Shown: positions 1 through 8,401 of the stretch, piece by piece | Position numbering within the stretch: position 1 is the stretch's first letter | How the letters are laid out: the number at the start of each line of letters is the position of its first letter | Assembly (NCBI GenBank): GCA_027063755.1 | Contig: JAMORD010000137.1 | Location: forward strand, 1-26,219 | Direction: 5' to 3' | DNA: 26,219 nt | Origin: a bacterium | GTDB taxonomy: Bacteria > Coprothermobacterota > Coprothermobacteria > Coprothermobacterales > JAADFF01 | Notes under the pieces: generated by a model | Told to the model about the DNA's origin: nothing | The model's input: the letters and a program-made list of their open reading frames with translations, nothing else | Database searches by the model: none | Position numbers and translations under genes: made by a program

Positions 1-17
1 TATAAACTCTCATATGA

Positions 18-47
18 AAGGGGGGGCAAAGTTCCCCCCCTTGTTTT
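18..47 (+). terminator. Rho-independent terminator of an upstream gene
   Basis: A run of seven G (20-26), a 7-nt loop and seven C (34-40) form a perfect GC-only stem, followed by a T-rich tail (TTGTTTT). Flanking A and T residues extend the stem by two pairs. It lies just before the first gene and probably ends transcription arriving from the left of the window. Confidence 0.8.
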
Positions 48-66
48 ATATTATTGGGGGGCGTTT

Positions 67-762
67 ATGAATATAAGACAATTAATGAGGAAACATTACG
101 ATAAGGCTGTTATATCTCTTAGTGGTTTTTTTAGTGGTAATGTCCCGATCGATGAATATACACTCGTTATAGGAGTAGATATGGGAACTCATCATTTGAT
201 TGAAAAAGCTATTATCCCTCATGTAGTAATTGGTGATTTAGATTCTATATCGCACATAGATTTGCTTTCTGTATTGAAAACAAAGTATCCTCCATACTTT
301 CTTATTTCTAATTGGGACAAAGACTATACCGATGGGCAGCGTGCTATAGAGATTGTTTATACATTGGGTATTCGTCACCTAATAATTATCGGTATTATGG
401 GGGGTGAAATAGATCATTTTATGGGAAATCTTTCACTGTTTAGGATGTACAACCATCTCTTTGACGCGATGATAGGTTATACGGGATATCAGTCTATAGA
501 ACTTATAGAGGGAGAAAGAATTTATACATTACCTTATGGTATGCCGATTTCATTTGTTCCATATGATAATGAAGTTGTCTTGACACTACACGGTGTGTAT
601 TGGGAAGTTGAAAATAAGTTGTTTAAACGCAATGAGCTACCACCTATATCTAACATAGTTGTAAAGGAAGAAGTTGTAGTTAATAGTGATGGTAAGCTAT
701 GGGTTATTATTGGTCGTGAGGATAAACCTTATCTGTTAAAATACCCTCAGGAGGGAAGGTGA
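67..762 (+). CDS. thiN: Thiamine pyrophosphokinase
   Basis: This cytoplasmic enzyme transfers pyrophosphate from ATP to thiamine, giving thiamine diphosphate. The 231-residue protein has the family's motifs in order: a V-D-M-G stretch (residues 37-40) where A-D-G-G is usual, GDLDS (56-60), DKDYTD (84-89) and GGEIDH (112-117). These acidic residues bind Mg2+ and the nucleotide, and the rest matches the TPK catalytic plus small beta-sandwich layout. The ATG is preceded by a G-run (56-61) that serves as ribosome binding site. It is the first gene of a dense plus-strand operon. In Bacillus, thiN also lies close to an Asp23-type gene, fakA and recG, so the order supports the call. I see no TPP riboswitch in the short leader. 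The altered DGG motif is the only oddity. Confidence 0.88.
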   Translation: MNIRQLMRKHYDKAVISLSGFFSGNVPIDEYTLVIGVDMGTHHLIEKAIIPHVVIGDLDSISHIDLLSVLKTKYPPYFLISNWDKDYTDGQRAIEIVYTLGIRHLIIIGIMGGEIDHFMGNLSLFRMYNHLFDAMIGYTGYQSIELIEGERIYTLPYGMPISFVPYDNEVVLTLHGVYWEVENKLFKRNELPPISNIVVKEEVVVNSDGKLWVIIGREDKPYLLKYPQEGR

Positions 763-768
763 TGCGAT

Positions 769-1479
769 ATGAAAGCCATTGCCATTGTTGGAGATCATAA
801 CAGCGGGAAAACAACACTGGGTAAGAAAATTGTAAAGATACTTAAAGACAAAGGGTATGAACCTATTGTTTACAAACATACACCCCGTACAGAACACTTT
901 GCCGATGAGGGGAAGGATACAGAGCAATATTTATCGGTCGCCGATGCCGTTGTGGCTACCGGTAAAGATGCTTATGCCATTTATGTTAGGGGACATTTAC
1001 CCCTTCATAAACTATTTGCCCTGATGAGGGATCTTGGTGCAGATTTTCTTGTATACGAAGGTACACCTCAAGGACTACTTATTCCTTGGATAAAAGTTGG
1101 CACTGGTAAAGGAGATAGTCCTTATACATTGTGGTATGTTGAAGATCCTATGTCTTTTACAGATGCAGAGGTAGAAGAGCTTGTTGACGATATATTGAAA
1201 CGGGCATGGACTATTCCTATGATGCTGAATTGTGGCAAGTGTGGAGTAGACACATGTCAGGAATATGTAGATGCCATCTTATCTGGGGAAGAGAAGACAT
1301 GTGTCTTGTGGGATAGTAAAATGCGTATTATTGTTAATGGTAAGGAGGTACCACTTGTGCCATTTATTGAAAAGCTCTATCGTTCCGTTATAGAGTCTCT
1401 GGTTGATAATCTTAAAGGGGTACCTAAAGACTACAATTCTGTGGAGATTTATTTAGGGAGGGAAAGCCATGAAGATTGA
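769..1479 (+). CDS. MobB-like P-loop GTPase with C-terminal Fe-S motif
   Basis: The N-terminal part belongs to the MobB family, whose known members help attach GMP to molybdopterin. It has a P-loop GDHNSGKTT (residues 8-16), then KHT (36-38) and D-E-G-K-D-T (46-51), which match MobB positions. After about residue 150 the protein carries C155-x2-C158-x4-C163-x14-C178, the pattern of the small 4Fe-4S domain found in several redox proteins and in some archaeal MobB fusions. Start at ATG 769 follows a strong GGAGGGAAGG. The stop overlaps the next gene by 11 nt. No molybdenum cofactor or molybdoenzyme gene lies in the window, so the partner pathway is unknown, and a role in some other cofactor or redox process is equally possible. 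Confidence 0.72.
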   Translation: MKAIAIVGDHNSGKTTLGKKIVKILKDKGYEPIVYKHTPRTEHFADEGKDTEQYLSVADAVVATGKDAYAIYVRGHLPLHKLFALMRDLGADFLVYEGTPQGLLIPWIKVGTGKGDSPYTLWYVEDPMSFTDAEVEELVDDILKRAWTIPMMLNCGKCGVDTCQEYVDAILSGEEKTCVLWDSKMRIIVNGKEVPLVPFIEKLYRSVIESLVDNLKGVPKDYNSVEIYLGRESHED

Positions 1480-1801
1480 AAAATATGCTGTTATTACCCC
1501 CGAGGCAATAGCTAAATGGATAGAGAAGGATATGAAGAATGTCTATGGGGTTAAACCTGCTAGCTCATGGCATCCTTCTCAGTATATAGAACTATTTAAA
1601 GAAAAGATACATGCTTATAGACCCGGTGTGTTTGTTGGTATAGAGCATAATGTTCCAAACATTATATTGCATGTAGTGATTAGAGGAGAGATGCCCACAG
1701 CTGTAATAGTGAAGAACCTTAGAGAAATGATAGATTATACTCTTAGAAAGAAAATGGGGATCAAAAAGTATATGCTTGATATAAAACTGCATGTTTCATA
1801 G
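1469..1801 (+). CDS. Asp23/YloU-like protein
   Basis: A 110-residue protein with the fold pattern of the Asp23/Gls24 (DUF322) family: an N-terminal helix-strand segment, a central strand around residues 62-70 (I-I-L-H-V-V-I), then an amphipathic helix and a C-terminal strand with D-I-K-L-H-V. Family members are small cytoplasmic or envelope-associated proteins with no known enzymatic activity. The main support is position: it lies directly before fakA, just as yloU precedes yloV in Bacillus. It starts inside the end of the preceding gene (11-nt overlap) behind GGGAGG, so translation is probably coupled. Sequence similarity is weak, so the family call is tentative while the gene itself is solid. 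Confidence 0.6.
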   Translation: MKIEKYAVITPEAIAKWIEKDMKNVYGVKPASSWHPSQYIELFKEKIHAYRPGVFVGIEHNVPNIILHVVIRGEMPTAVIVKNLREMIDYTLRKKMGIKKYMLDIKLHVS

Positions 1802-1817
1802 CTGGAGGTGAAAAATA

Positions 1818-3410
1818 GTGAAGCCAGTGATTTCGGCTAGGGATCTTAGGGAACTGTTTATTGGAGGTATAAATGCGGTAGAAAAATATCGCGATAATAT
1901 AAATGATCTCAATGTTTTCCCTGTTCCAGATGGAGATACAGGTACTAATATGTATCTTACCCTTCAAAGTGTTAAAGCACTTATGGATAGGGAGAACCCT
2001 ACAACTTTTCCACATCTTGGAAGCGTTATATCTAGTGGTAGTTTAACAGGTGCTAGGGGAAACTCTGGTGTTATTTTATCCCAGATATTTAAGGGATTTG
2101 GTAATTATCTTAAAAAATTTAAAGAGTCCGAAATGAAACCCAGACATTTTATTGAAATGCTTGATTGTGGTAGAAAAACGGCCTATTCTTCGGTAGTAAA
2201 GCCTGTGGAAGGTACAATTCTGACACTTATTAGGAGAGTGTCTGAGGAACTGTATCCTCAGAGGGAAAAGTATGTAGATTTTGAAAATATGTTTGAAGAT
2301 TTAATAAAAGTTTCTAAGGAAACGGTAAAGTTAACCCCTACTATGCTTGATGTTTTAGCTGAGGCTGGTGTAGTAGATGCCGGGGCCTATGGACTTACGA
2401 TTTTCTTTGAGGGGATGCACTCTGTTTTAACGGGAAAAGAAGTCGTTATATCAGAAGAATTTACCCCTGAGAAGAAACCAACGCTTATGATGGAAGGAGA
2501 GAGCAAGTATCCATTTTGTACAGAGTGTTCTGTTGTCTTTAAAGATGATTTTGATTTGGAGTCTTATCTTGTTGGAGTTGGCGATTCTATTGTTATTGGT
2601 AAAGATGGAGATGTCGTTCATTTCCATGTGCACACTGACAGACCTCTTGAAGTGCTATCTGAGGTCACTAAGCATGGTCGCATTATTAAGATAAAGGTTG
2701 ACAATATGGATGCCCAGATGGAAGGGCTGATGGCAGAAGAGAAAAAGAAAGACCTTGCTATTGTTGCTGTTGCCGATGGTGAGGGATGGGCGGAGATACT
2801 GCAGGGATTGGGAGTTGATGTTATTGTTTCTGGTGGTCAGACAATGAACCCCAGTGTTAGACAACTTGCCGATGCAGTTAAACATGCTCCTGCCGATACT
2901 GTTATTCTAATGCCAAATAATAAAAATATTGTTGGTGCTGCTCATCAGGTAGATAAGATAGTTAAGAAAAATGTGTATGTTATTCCTACACATTCTATGC
3001 AAGAGGCCGTTGCTATACTTATGAATCTTGAACCGGGTATGCATCCTGACGAAATATTGCAAGTTGCCCGTGATGTAAGAGATGAGATCATTGTTGGTTC
3101 TATTACACGAGCTGTTAGGAAATCTAAGGTAAACGGAAAAGATATAAAAGAAGGGATGGCCCTTATCATTGTTGATGATGATTTACTTGATGTAGCCGAT
3201 ACCATTGAAGAAGCCTTAAAGAAGTTAGTATCTTATATGGTAGATGAAAAGGATGTATCTATGGTGTCGGTGTTTGTTGGAGAGGATAGAACTGTAGAAG
3301 AAACCGAAGAACTGCTAGAGAACATTCTTGGCGATAATAATGATGTTGACTATGAAGTGCACTTTGGGGGGCAGAAGGTTTATCCCTATATGGTGTTGGG
3401 TGAGGTGTAG
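1818..3410 (+). CDS. fakA: Fatty acid kinase FakA (DAK2/YloV family)
   Basis: FakA phosphorylates fatty acids presented by a DegV-type FakB protein, feeding exogenous or recycled acyl chains into phospholipid synthesis. The N-terminal DAK2 kinase domain (about residues 5-205) has the signature P-D-G-D-T-G-T-N around residues 37-44, where the aspartates bind Mg-ATP, and a GARGNSG segment near 79-85. The middle and C-terminal parts (about 225-530) match the FakB-interaction region of YloV proteins. At 530 residues it is close to the usual 550. It starts with GTG 17 nt after the previous stop behind GGAGGTG, and its stop shares one base with the GTG of recG. No FakB/DegV gene is present in the window. 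Confidence 0.87.
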   Translation: MKPVISARDLRELFIGGINAVEKYRDNINDLNVFPVPDGDTGTNMYLTLQSVKALMDRENPTTFPHLGSVISSGSLTGARGNSGVILSQIFKGFGNYLKKFKESEMKPRHFIEMLDCGRKTAYSSVVKPVEGTILTLIRRVSEELYPQREKYVDFENMFEDLIKVSKETVKLTPTMLDVLAEAGVVDAGAYGLTIFFEGMHSVLTGKEVVISEEFTPEKKPTLMMEGESKYPFCTECSVVFKDDFDLESYLVGVGDSIVIGKDGDVVHFHVHTDRPLEVLSEVTKHGRIIKIKVDNMDAQMEGLMAEEKKKDLAIVAVADGEGWAEILQGLGVDVIVSGGQTMNPSVRQLADAVKHAPADTVILMPNNKNIVGAAHQVDKIVKKNVYVIPTHSMQEAVAILMNLEPGMHPDEILQVARDVRDEIIVGSITRAVRKSKVNGKDIKEGMALIIVDDDLLDVADTIEEALKKLVSYMVDEKDVSMVSVFVGEDRTVEETEELLENILGDNNDVDYEVHFGGQKVYPYMVLGEV

Positions 3411-5908
3411 TGAGGCAAATTGGTCTATATAAAGAACTCAAACCTATTATGCAGAAGGTTCTTGAAAGTAAAAAATTTTCTACGGAAGATAGACAGAGAG
3501 TTATATCATTGCTTGATATATATGCCAAATATATACCTCCGGCGCTGGCCATTAGTGCGAAAAATATAGCTCATAAACTGCGTTTATGGGCTGATATGGA
3601 TAAGACAGATAGGGGAGGGACTGTAAAGTCCCTCCTTAAGTTTTTGAATATGCTGTCTGGGTACGGCGAGGCTGCAACAGGTAACGATGAAGGACTGTTT
3701 TCTGTTCAAGAGGAAGATACCGTTATAAGTAATACACTGAAGTGGCGAAAGACCTTTATTGATAAAGCTGTAAGAGATACAAAGATAAAAGAGCGCCCAT
3801 GGAAGATTGATGTCAAATATGTAAAAGGGGTAGGCCCTAAGAAGGCGAAAGCCCTAAAAGAAAAGCTTGGTGTTTCGTCTGTTTGGGATATTGCCCATTT
3901 ATTGCCTCTAAGAGTAGAACCCCGTGTTGCCAAGACAGGGATATCTCCAGATGATATGGGTAAGTTAGTGACATTAGAAGGTATCGTATCCTATATCAAA
4001 CCTGTTCCCATTAAAAGTGGACGCAAACTAACGATAGTAGCATTGAAAACATCTGCAGGGCAGATATCCATAAAAGTGTGGGGGAGTCAGTACTGGGTAA
4101 AGAATATTAAGGCCGGAGATAGAATCAAGGTTACAGGCAAACTGAAAAGAGATAGAAGTGTAGGACTTACTCTAGAGGGAGTTAATGCACATCGTGTGAA
4201 GAAAATAGATACCTCTATGTTTAGTCAAAATATAGATGTGGATACATATGATGATTTTCCCCTTGAGGCCATATATCCAACACTGGCTGAAGTGTCACAG
4301 GGGTCAATGAAAAAGATTGTTAGAAACGCTTTGCGTATGTATATGGGAGCCATTGATGATTTATTACCTTCAAGACTTGTTCGCGAGCTTGATGAAGAAA
4401 AAACATATCGTGAAAATCTTATGGCACTTCACTTTCCTCTCAGCCTTGCAGAGTGGGAAGATGCCCGTCGTGCTCTAGCACTCAGAGAGATATTTGCCAT
4501 TCAACTTGTACTTGCCTATCAAAAGAAAGAGATAAAAGGAAGCGAGGGTATATCTTACACCGTTAAACCTGAGTGGGAAGATGAATTTTTTTCCTCTCTG
4601 CCGTTTCGCTTTACCGATGACCAGATGAAAGCGTGGGAGGAGATAAAAGCGGATATGCAGAGTCCCCATCCGATGAACAGACTTCTTCAGGGTGATGTTG
4701 GTTCGGGAAAGACAGTTGTTGCCGCTCTTGCTACATATGTAGCTGCCAAAAATGGTAAACAGGTTGCTATACTTGTGCCCACCTCTGTTCTTGCTGGACA
4801 ACATTATATGGTTTTTAGAAGATATTTAGAGCCACTGGGTATAGATGTTGAACTTCTTCTTGGTTCTATGAAGACATCAGAAAAGGAAAAGATCCGTCAA
4901 ATGATACGCTCTGGTATGACCAGTGTCGTTGTGGGTACCCATGCGCTTATACAGGAAGATGTAGAATTTAGAGATTTGGGGTTTGCACTTATAGACGAGC
5001 AACATAAATTTGGCGTTATACAGAGGGCAAGTCTTCTTGCCAAGGCAAGGGATGTTATGCCTGATGTGCTCGTTATGACGGCGACGCCTATACCGAGAAC
5101 GGTTGTTATGACGGTTTATGGTGATCTTGATGTGTCTACAATCAAACAAATGCCACCGGGAAGGGCTGGGGTAAAAACTATATGGAGGCGTTCTAAATAT
5201 AGAATGCTGGTATATGCCGATGTAAAAAAGTATCTTGATAAAGGAGAACAGGCATATATTGTTGTGCCATTTATTGAAGATTCAGAATACGAGGCATTTA
5301 AAGATGTTATGTCTCTTGAACAGGTGCTTGAAATTGTTAGACAGCAGTTTAAGGAGTATCGCATAGGTGTTCTTCATGGTCGTATGACAGAAGCCGAAAA
5401 GCAAGAGGTAATGAGACAATTTAGAGACCATGAGATAGATATTCTTGTTGCCACACCGGTTATTGAGGTTGGCATAGATGTTCCCAATGCCACAGTTATG
5501 GTAATAGAAAGTGCAGATCATTTTGGTCTTGCCTCTTTGCACCAGCTGAGGGGAAGAATAGGTAGGGGTAATAAGCCTGGTGTTTGTTATCTTATTGCCG
5601 ACCCTAAGAGTGAAGAAGGAAAAAAGCGTATGGAAATTATGGTGAAGTATAGTGATGGGTTTAAGATAGCAGAAGAAGACCTGAAATTAAGAGGTCCTGG
5701 TGAGCTTATAGGTACGAGACAGCATGGTTTTTGGGGTATGAATGTTGCAGATCTTTTAAAGGATACAGATCTTATAGATCCCGCAAGAAAATTAGCATTT
5801 CAATATGTTGAAGAAGTTGATAATATAAAAGCAGATGCACCGTATCTGTGGGATTACCTTATACATGTATTTGGTAAGGATAAGATGGAACTCATAGTTG
5901 TTGGTTAG
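3410..5908 (+). CDS. recG: ATP-dependent DNA helicase RecG
   Basis: RecG reverses stalled replication forks and remodels Holliday junctions. At 832 residues it is longer than the roughly 690-residue E. coli type: about 130 extra N-terminal residues precede the usual start (V-K-G-V-G-P-K-K-A, 138-146), an extension also known from Thermotoga RecG. An OB-fold wedge domain follows (about 185-265). The helicase core has Walker A G-D-V-G-S-G-K-T (428-435), the D-E-Q-H box (529-532), T-A-T-P-I-P-R-T (557-564), then Q-L-R-G-R-I-G-R-G and the C-terminal RecG/TRG segment. The GTG start overlaps the fakA stop by one base, suggesting translational coupling. All catalytic motifs look intact. Confidence 0.95.
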   Translation: MRQIGLYKELKPIMQKVLESKKFSTEDRQRVISLLDIYAKYIPPALAISAKNIAHKLRLWADMDKTDRGGTVKSLLKFLNMLSGYGEAATGNDEGLFSVQEEDTVISNTLKWRKTFIDKAVRDTKIKERPWKIDVKYVKGVGPKKAKALKEKLGVSSVWDIAHLLPLRVEPRVAKTGISPDDMGKLVTLEGIVSYIKPVPIKSGRKLTIVALKTSAGQISIKVWGSQYWVKNIKAGDRIKVTGKLKRDRSVGLTLEGVNAHRVKKIDTSMFSQNIDVDTYDDFPLEAIYPTLAEVSQGSMKKIVRNALRMYMGAIDDLLPSRLVRELDEEKTYRENLMALHFPLSLAEWEDARRALALREIFAIQLVLAYQKKEIKGSEGISYTVKPEWEDEFFSSLPFRFTDDQMKAWEEIKADMQSPHPMNRLLQGDVGSGKTVVAALATYVAAKNGKQVAILVPTSVLAGQHYMVFRRYLEPLGIDVELLLGSMKTSEKEKIRQMIRSGMTSVVVGTHALIQEDVEFRDLGFALIDEQHKFGVIQRASLLAKARDVMPDVLVMTATPIPRTVVMTVYGDLDVSTIKQMPPGRAGVKTIWRRSKYRMLVYADVKKYLDKGEQAYIVVPFIEDSEYEAFKDVMSLEQVLEIVRQQFKEYRIGVLHGRMTEAEKQEVMRQFRDHEIDILVATPVIEVGIDVPNATVMVIESADHFGLASLHQLRGRIGRGNKPGVCYLIADPKSEEGKKRMEIMVKYSDGFKIAEEDLKLRGPGELIGTRQHGFWGMNVADLLKDTDLIDPARKLAFQYVEEVDNIKADAPYLWDYLIHVFGKDKMELIVVG

Positions 5909-5919
5909 GGGGGAAGGTT

Positions 5920-6981
5920 GTGAATATACGGTCGCTAGTGAAAAAGACACTTCTCATGGTAGAACCGTTTAGTGTAGAACCCATAGAGGGATATATAAGG
6001 TTGTCGCTTAATGAAAATCCTACACTTCCACCTATGGTAGTAAAAACGGCCTATGAAAAGGCCTGGGAGTATGTTAACAGATATACTCCTCTAGAGATAC
6101 TTGAGGAATTTAAAGATGAGGTATCCCTATACAATAATGCGTCTTCACATAACATCTTTGTTGGACCAGGTGCCGATACAATTCTTACATATATTGCCGA
6201 TGCCTTTTTATGGGAAGGTAAAGTAGCTTCTATGCTTAGGTATACATATCCAGTATATGCTGAAGAGACAATTAAACGTGGTGCTAAAATTGATTTTATT
6301 CCTATGGATGAGACATTTAGCTCTAAGTTGGAGGATATTGTAGAGCATGCCAAGAAGGCCGATGTGCTGTTTCTATGTAATCCTAATAATCCTACGGGAA
6401 ATCTTGTGATATTTACGCGTGAAGAGATGGAAGAGGTGCTAAAGGTCTCTAAAGGTATTGTTGTTGTAGATGAGGCCTATTACGAATTTTCAGGTTTTAG
6501 CGTGGCATCATTGGTGTCTAAATATGACAACCTTATTGTTGTTAGAACTTTCTCTAAGGGGTTTGCCATGGCGGGGCTCCGTATAGGCTATGCTATAACC
6601 TCTCCAGAGATTGTAGATATACTAAGTCGTGTTTCACAGCCCTATGTTGTATCTACAACATCTATGGTAGTGGCTACTGAGGCTTTGAGGTATTCTCGGT
6701 ATGCATATGAAAATGCCAGAAGGTTGAAGGATAGTCTGTATAAGATTAAACAAACTCTTATGGGAATGGGACTTAAAGTTTATCCATCTGTTACCAATTT
6801 TCTTGTTGTAGAAGCTCCACCGGGTACATGGAAAAGGCTGAGACGAAATAGGGTTCTTACAAGGCTCATATATGCTGATGTGGAAAATCGTAAGGAAGTT
6901 ATTCGTATTAGTGCTGGAGATCGTATATCTGTAAGTAAGTTTTTAAAGGTGTTTGCAGATATTGTATTGGAGGATAAATAA
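5920..6981 (+). CDS. hisC: HisC-type PLP aminotransferase
   Basis: A fold-type I aminotransferase most like histidinol-phosphate aminotransferase. It has LNENP near residues 30-34, NPNNPTG (154-160), D-E-A-Y-Y-E-F (184-190), the PLP lysine K213 in F-S-K-G-F-A-M-A-G-L-R, and R221 for the substrate carboxylate or phosphate. The 353-residue length is normal. It starts with GTG behind GGGGGGAAGG, 11 nt after recG. No other histidine genes are nearby, so it may be a standalone HisC, an aromatic aminotransferase or a CobD-like enzyme; the LNENP motif favours HisC. Its last stop base is the A of the rsmD start (TAATG), a typical coupling junction. Confidence 0.75.
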   Translation: MNIRSLVKKTLLMVEPFSVEPIEGYIRLSLNENPTLPPMVVKTAYEKAWEYVNRYTPLEILEEFKDEVSLYNNASSHNIFVGPGADTILTYIADAFLWEGKVASMLRYTYPVYAEETIKRGAKIDFIPMDETFSSKLEDIVEHAKKADVLFLCNPNNPTGNLVIFTREEMEEVLKVSKGIVVVDEAYYEFSGFSVASLVSKYDNLIVVRTFSKGFAMAGLRIGYAITSPEIVDILSRVSQPYVVSTTSMVVATEALRYSRYAYENARRLKDSLYKIKQTLMGMGLKVYPSVTNFLVVEAPPGTWKRLRRNRVLTRLIYADVENRKEVIRISAGDRISVSKFLKVFADIVLEDK

Positions 6982-7529
6982 TGCTGCGTATAATTGGTGG
7001 CAAGTTGGGAGGTAGGTATATTAAAAGTGGTTGGCATAAACAAAGTGGACTGAGGCCACTTGCGGAGGTCTTTAGAGAAGCTTTGTTTAATTCTCTGGGA
7101 TCTTTTGTAGAAGATGCCGTTTTTTTAGATGCGTTTGCTGGCACGGGAGCTGTTGGTATTGAGGCTATTAGTCGCGGGGCTAAGAAGTCTATTTTTATAG
7201 AAAAACACAGAAGGACGGCATCTCTTATAAAAAATAATCTGAAATCACTGGGTGTTAACGATAGAGCTGAGGTTATTGTTGGCGATGTTCTCAAGATATT
7301 GCCAACACTTGGTGAGGATATAGACATTGCCTTTTTTGGTCCCCCATATGATAAGGGTTTTATTCCTAAGATATATGATACCCTCTTGAGGTGGAACAGA
7401 ACACCATATCTGAAGAAGATTATTATTCAATCGTCTCCCCGTGAGTGGATAGACAATGATGCATTTCAGGTTATCAAAGACCTTAGTCGTGGCGATACTG
7501 TGCTGAAAATACTGAGATACAAGGGGTGA
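6981..7529 (+). CDS. rsmD: RsmD-family 16S rRNA (guanine-N2) methyltransferase
   Basis: RsmD methylates G966 of 16S rRNA (E. coli numbering) using S-adenosylmethionine. The 182-residue protein has the family start M-L-R-I-I-G-G-K-L-G-G-R, an R-P-L-A-E-V-F-R-E-A-L-F-N segment (25-37; usually R-P-T-x-D-R-V-R-E-A-L-F-N), and SAM motif D-A-F-A-G-T-G-A (50-57). The catalytic motif IV, normally D-P-P-Y, reads G-P-P-Y (120-123); codon 7338-7340 is GGT, one base from GAT. Either this enzyme tolerates the change, its activity is reduced, or the base is a sequencing error. It shares one base with the previous gene and is followed by the HAD gene 4 nt later. Confidence 0.85.
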   Translation: MLRIIGGKLGGRYIKSGWHKQSGLRPLAEVFREALFNSLGSFVEDAVFLDAFAGTGAVGIEAISRGAKKSIFIEKHRRTASLIKNNLKSLGVNDRAEVIVGDVLKILPTLGEDIDIAFFGPPYDKGFIPKIYDTLLRWNRTPYLKKIIIQSSPREWIDNDAFQVIKDLSRGDTVLKILRYKG

Positions 7530-7533
7530 TTGT

Positions 7534-8358
7534 ATGATTAAACTGATTGTTTCTGACCTTGATGGCACACTGCTTGATAGTAATAAGAAAGTTCCCCAGT
7601 GTCACATAGACGCTATTAAAGAGGCCCTTGATAGAGGTAAGATAGTGACATTTTTTACAGGTAGAAGTAGGCATTCGGCCCAAAGCGTGGTAGGTCATAT
7701 TAACCTTGATGTGCCTATGGTGTTTCAGAATGGGGCCATTATTACCCAAGGCTTTAGCAGAAGTGTTATTAGAAAATTGCCTCTCAGGGGAGATATTGCC
7801 CGTAGGGCATATGACCTTGCCAAGGATATGGGCATATTTTATGTATTATATACAGACTTCTTTGATGAAAAGGATATGGTAATGGAAAAACCTTATAGTG
7901 GTATGGAACTAAAAGATTACTTTGATGCCTCATCGTGGAGGCACCGTTATGGTGATATAAAATCTTACATTAAAGATGAAGTAGCTCAGGTAGCCCTTGT
8001 AGGTGATGAGGAGGCCATAAAAAGGTTGATTGAGAAATTATTTGCAGAGTTTGGTGAGCATGCCTTTTCTCCTGTGAAGACAAGGGCAGAAGAGCACGAG
8101 TCTTTCTGGGAACTGTTTGGCTATGGCACGGGGAAAGAAAATGCTTTAAAGTTTCTTATGGAGTACTTTCATGTAACCCCTGATGAGGTTCTGTTTGTGG
8201 GGGATGGATACAATGATATTGGTATTATGCAAATAGTTGGTCATCCTGTTGCTGTGTCCAATGCTCCTGATGATGTAAAAGAGCATGCAAAGTATGTTGC
8301 TCCCTCAAATGATGAGTGTGGTGTGGCGTGGGCTATTAAAAACATAGCTTTAAAATAG
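7534..8358 (+). CDS. Cof-type HAD family phosphatase
   Basis: A haloacid dehalogenase superfamily hydrolase of the Cof/YbjI subgroup (C2B cap), which dephosphorylates sugar phosphates, nucleotides or cofactors; the substrate cannot be read from sequence. Motif I is V-S-D-L-D-G-T-L-L-D with nucleophile D8 and general acid D10. Motif II is the T-G-R-S segment near residue 42, and motif IV is G-D-G-Y-N-D-I near residue 228. The cap domain lies between about 85 and 195. At 274 residues it has the usual length. It closes the first operon, 4 nt after rsmD, and is followed at once by a strong terminator. Confidence 0.87.
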   Translation: MIKLIVSDLDGTLLDSNKKVPQCHIDAIKEALDRGKIVTFFTGRSRHSAQSVVGHINLDVPMVFQNGAIITQGFSRSVIRKLPLRGDIARRAYDLAKDMGIFYVLYTDFFDEKDMVMEKPYSGMELKDYFDASSWRHRYGDIKSYIKDEVAQVALVGDEEAIKRLIEKLFAEFGEHAFSPVKTRAEEHESFWELFGYGTGKENALKFLMEYFHVTPDEVLFVGDGYNDIGIMQIVGHPVAVSNAPDDVKEHAKYVAPSNDECGVAWAIKNIALK

Positions 8359-8385
8359 AAAAGGGGGCCTGGGCCCCCTTTTTCT
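8359..8385. terminator. Bidirectional terminator between convergent genes
   Basis: A GGGGGC stem (8363-8368), a CTGG loop and GCCCCC (8373-8378), extended by A/T pairs on both sides, with a T-run after it on the plus strand and an A-run before it that serves the minus strand. It separates the plus-strand operon from the minus-strand butyryltransferase gene and can serve both. Confidence 0.88.
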
Positions 8386-8401
8386 TATAGGCTTGTTCTC
8401 T

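Noticed and set aside
1-66. TPP riboswitch before the thiN gene
   Set aside because: The leader holds only a GC hairpin with a T-rich tail; none of the conserved TPP-aptamer elements is present and the space is too short.
6908-7327. A 139-codon minus-strand frame opposite hisC and rsmD
   Set aside because: Lies opposite two clear family members, has no family motif, and is a shadow of the codon usage of the real genes.
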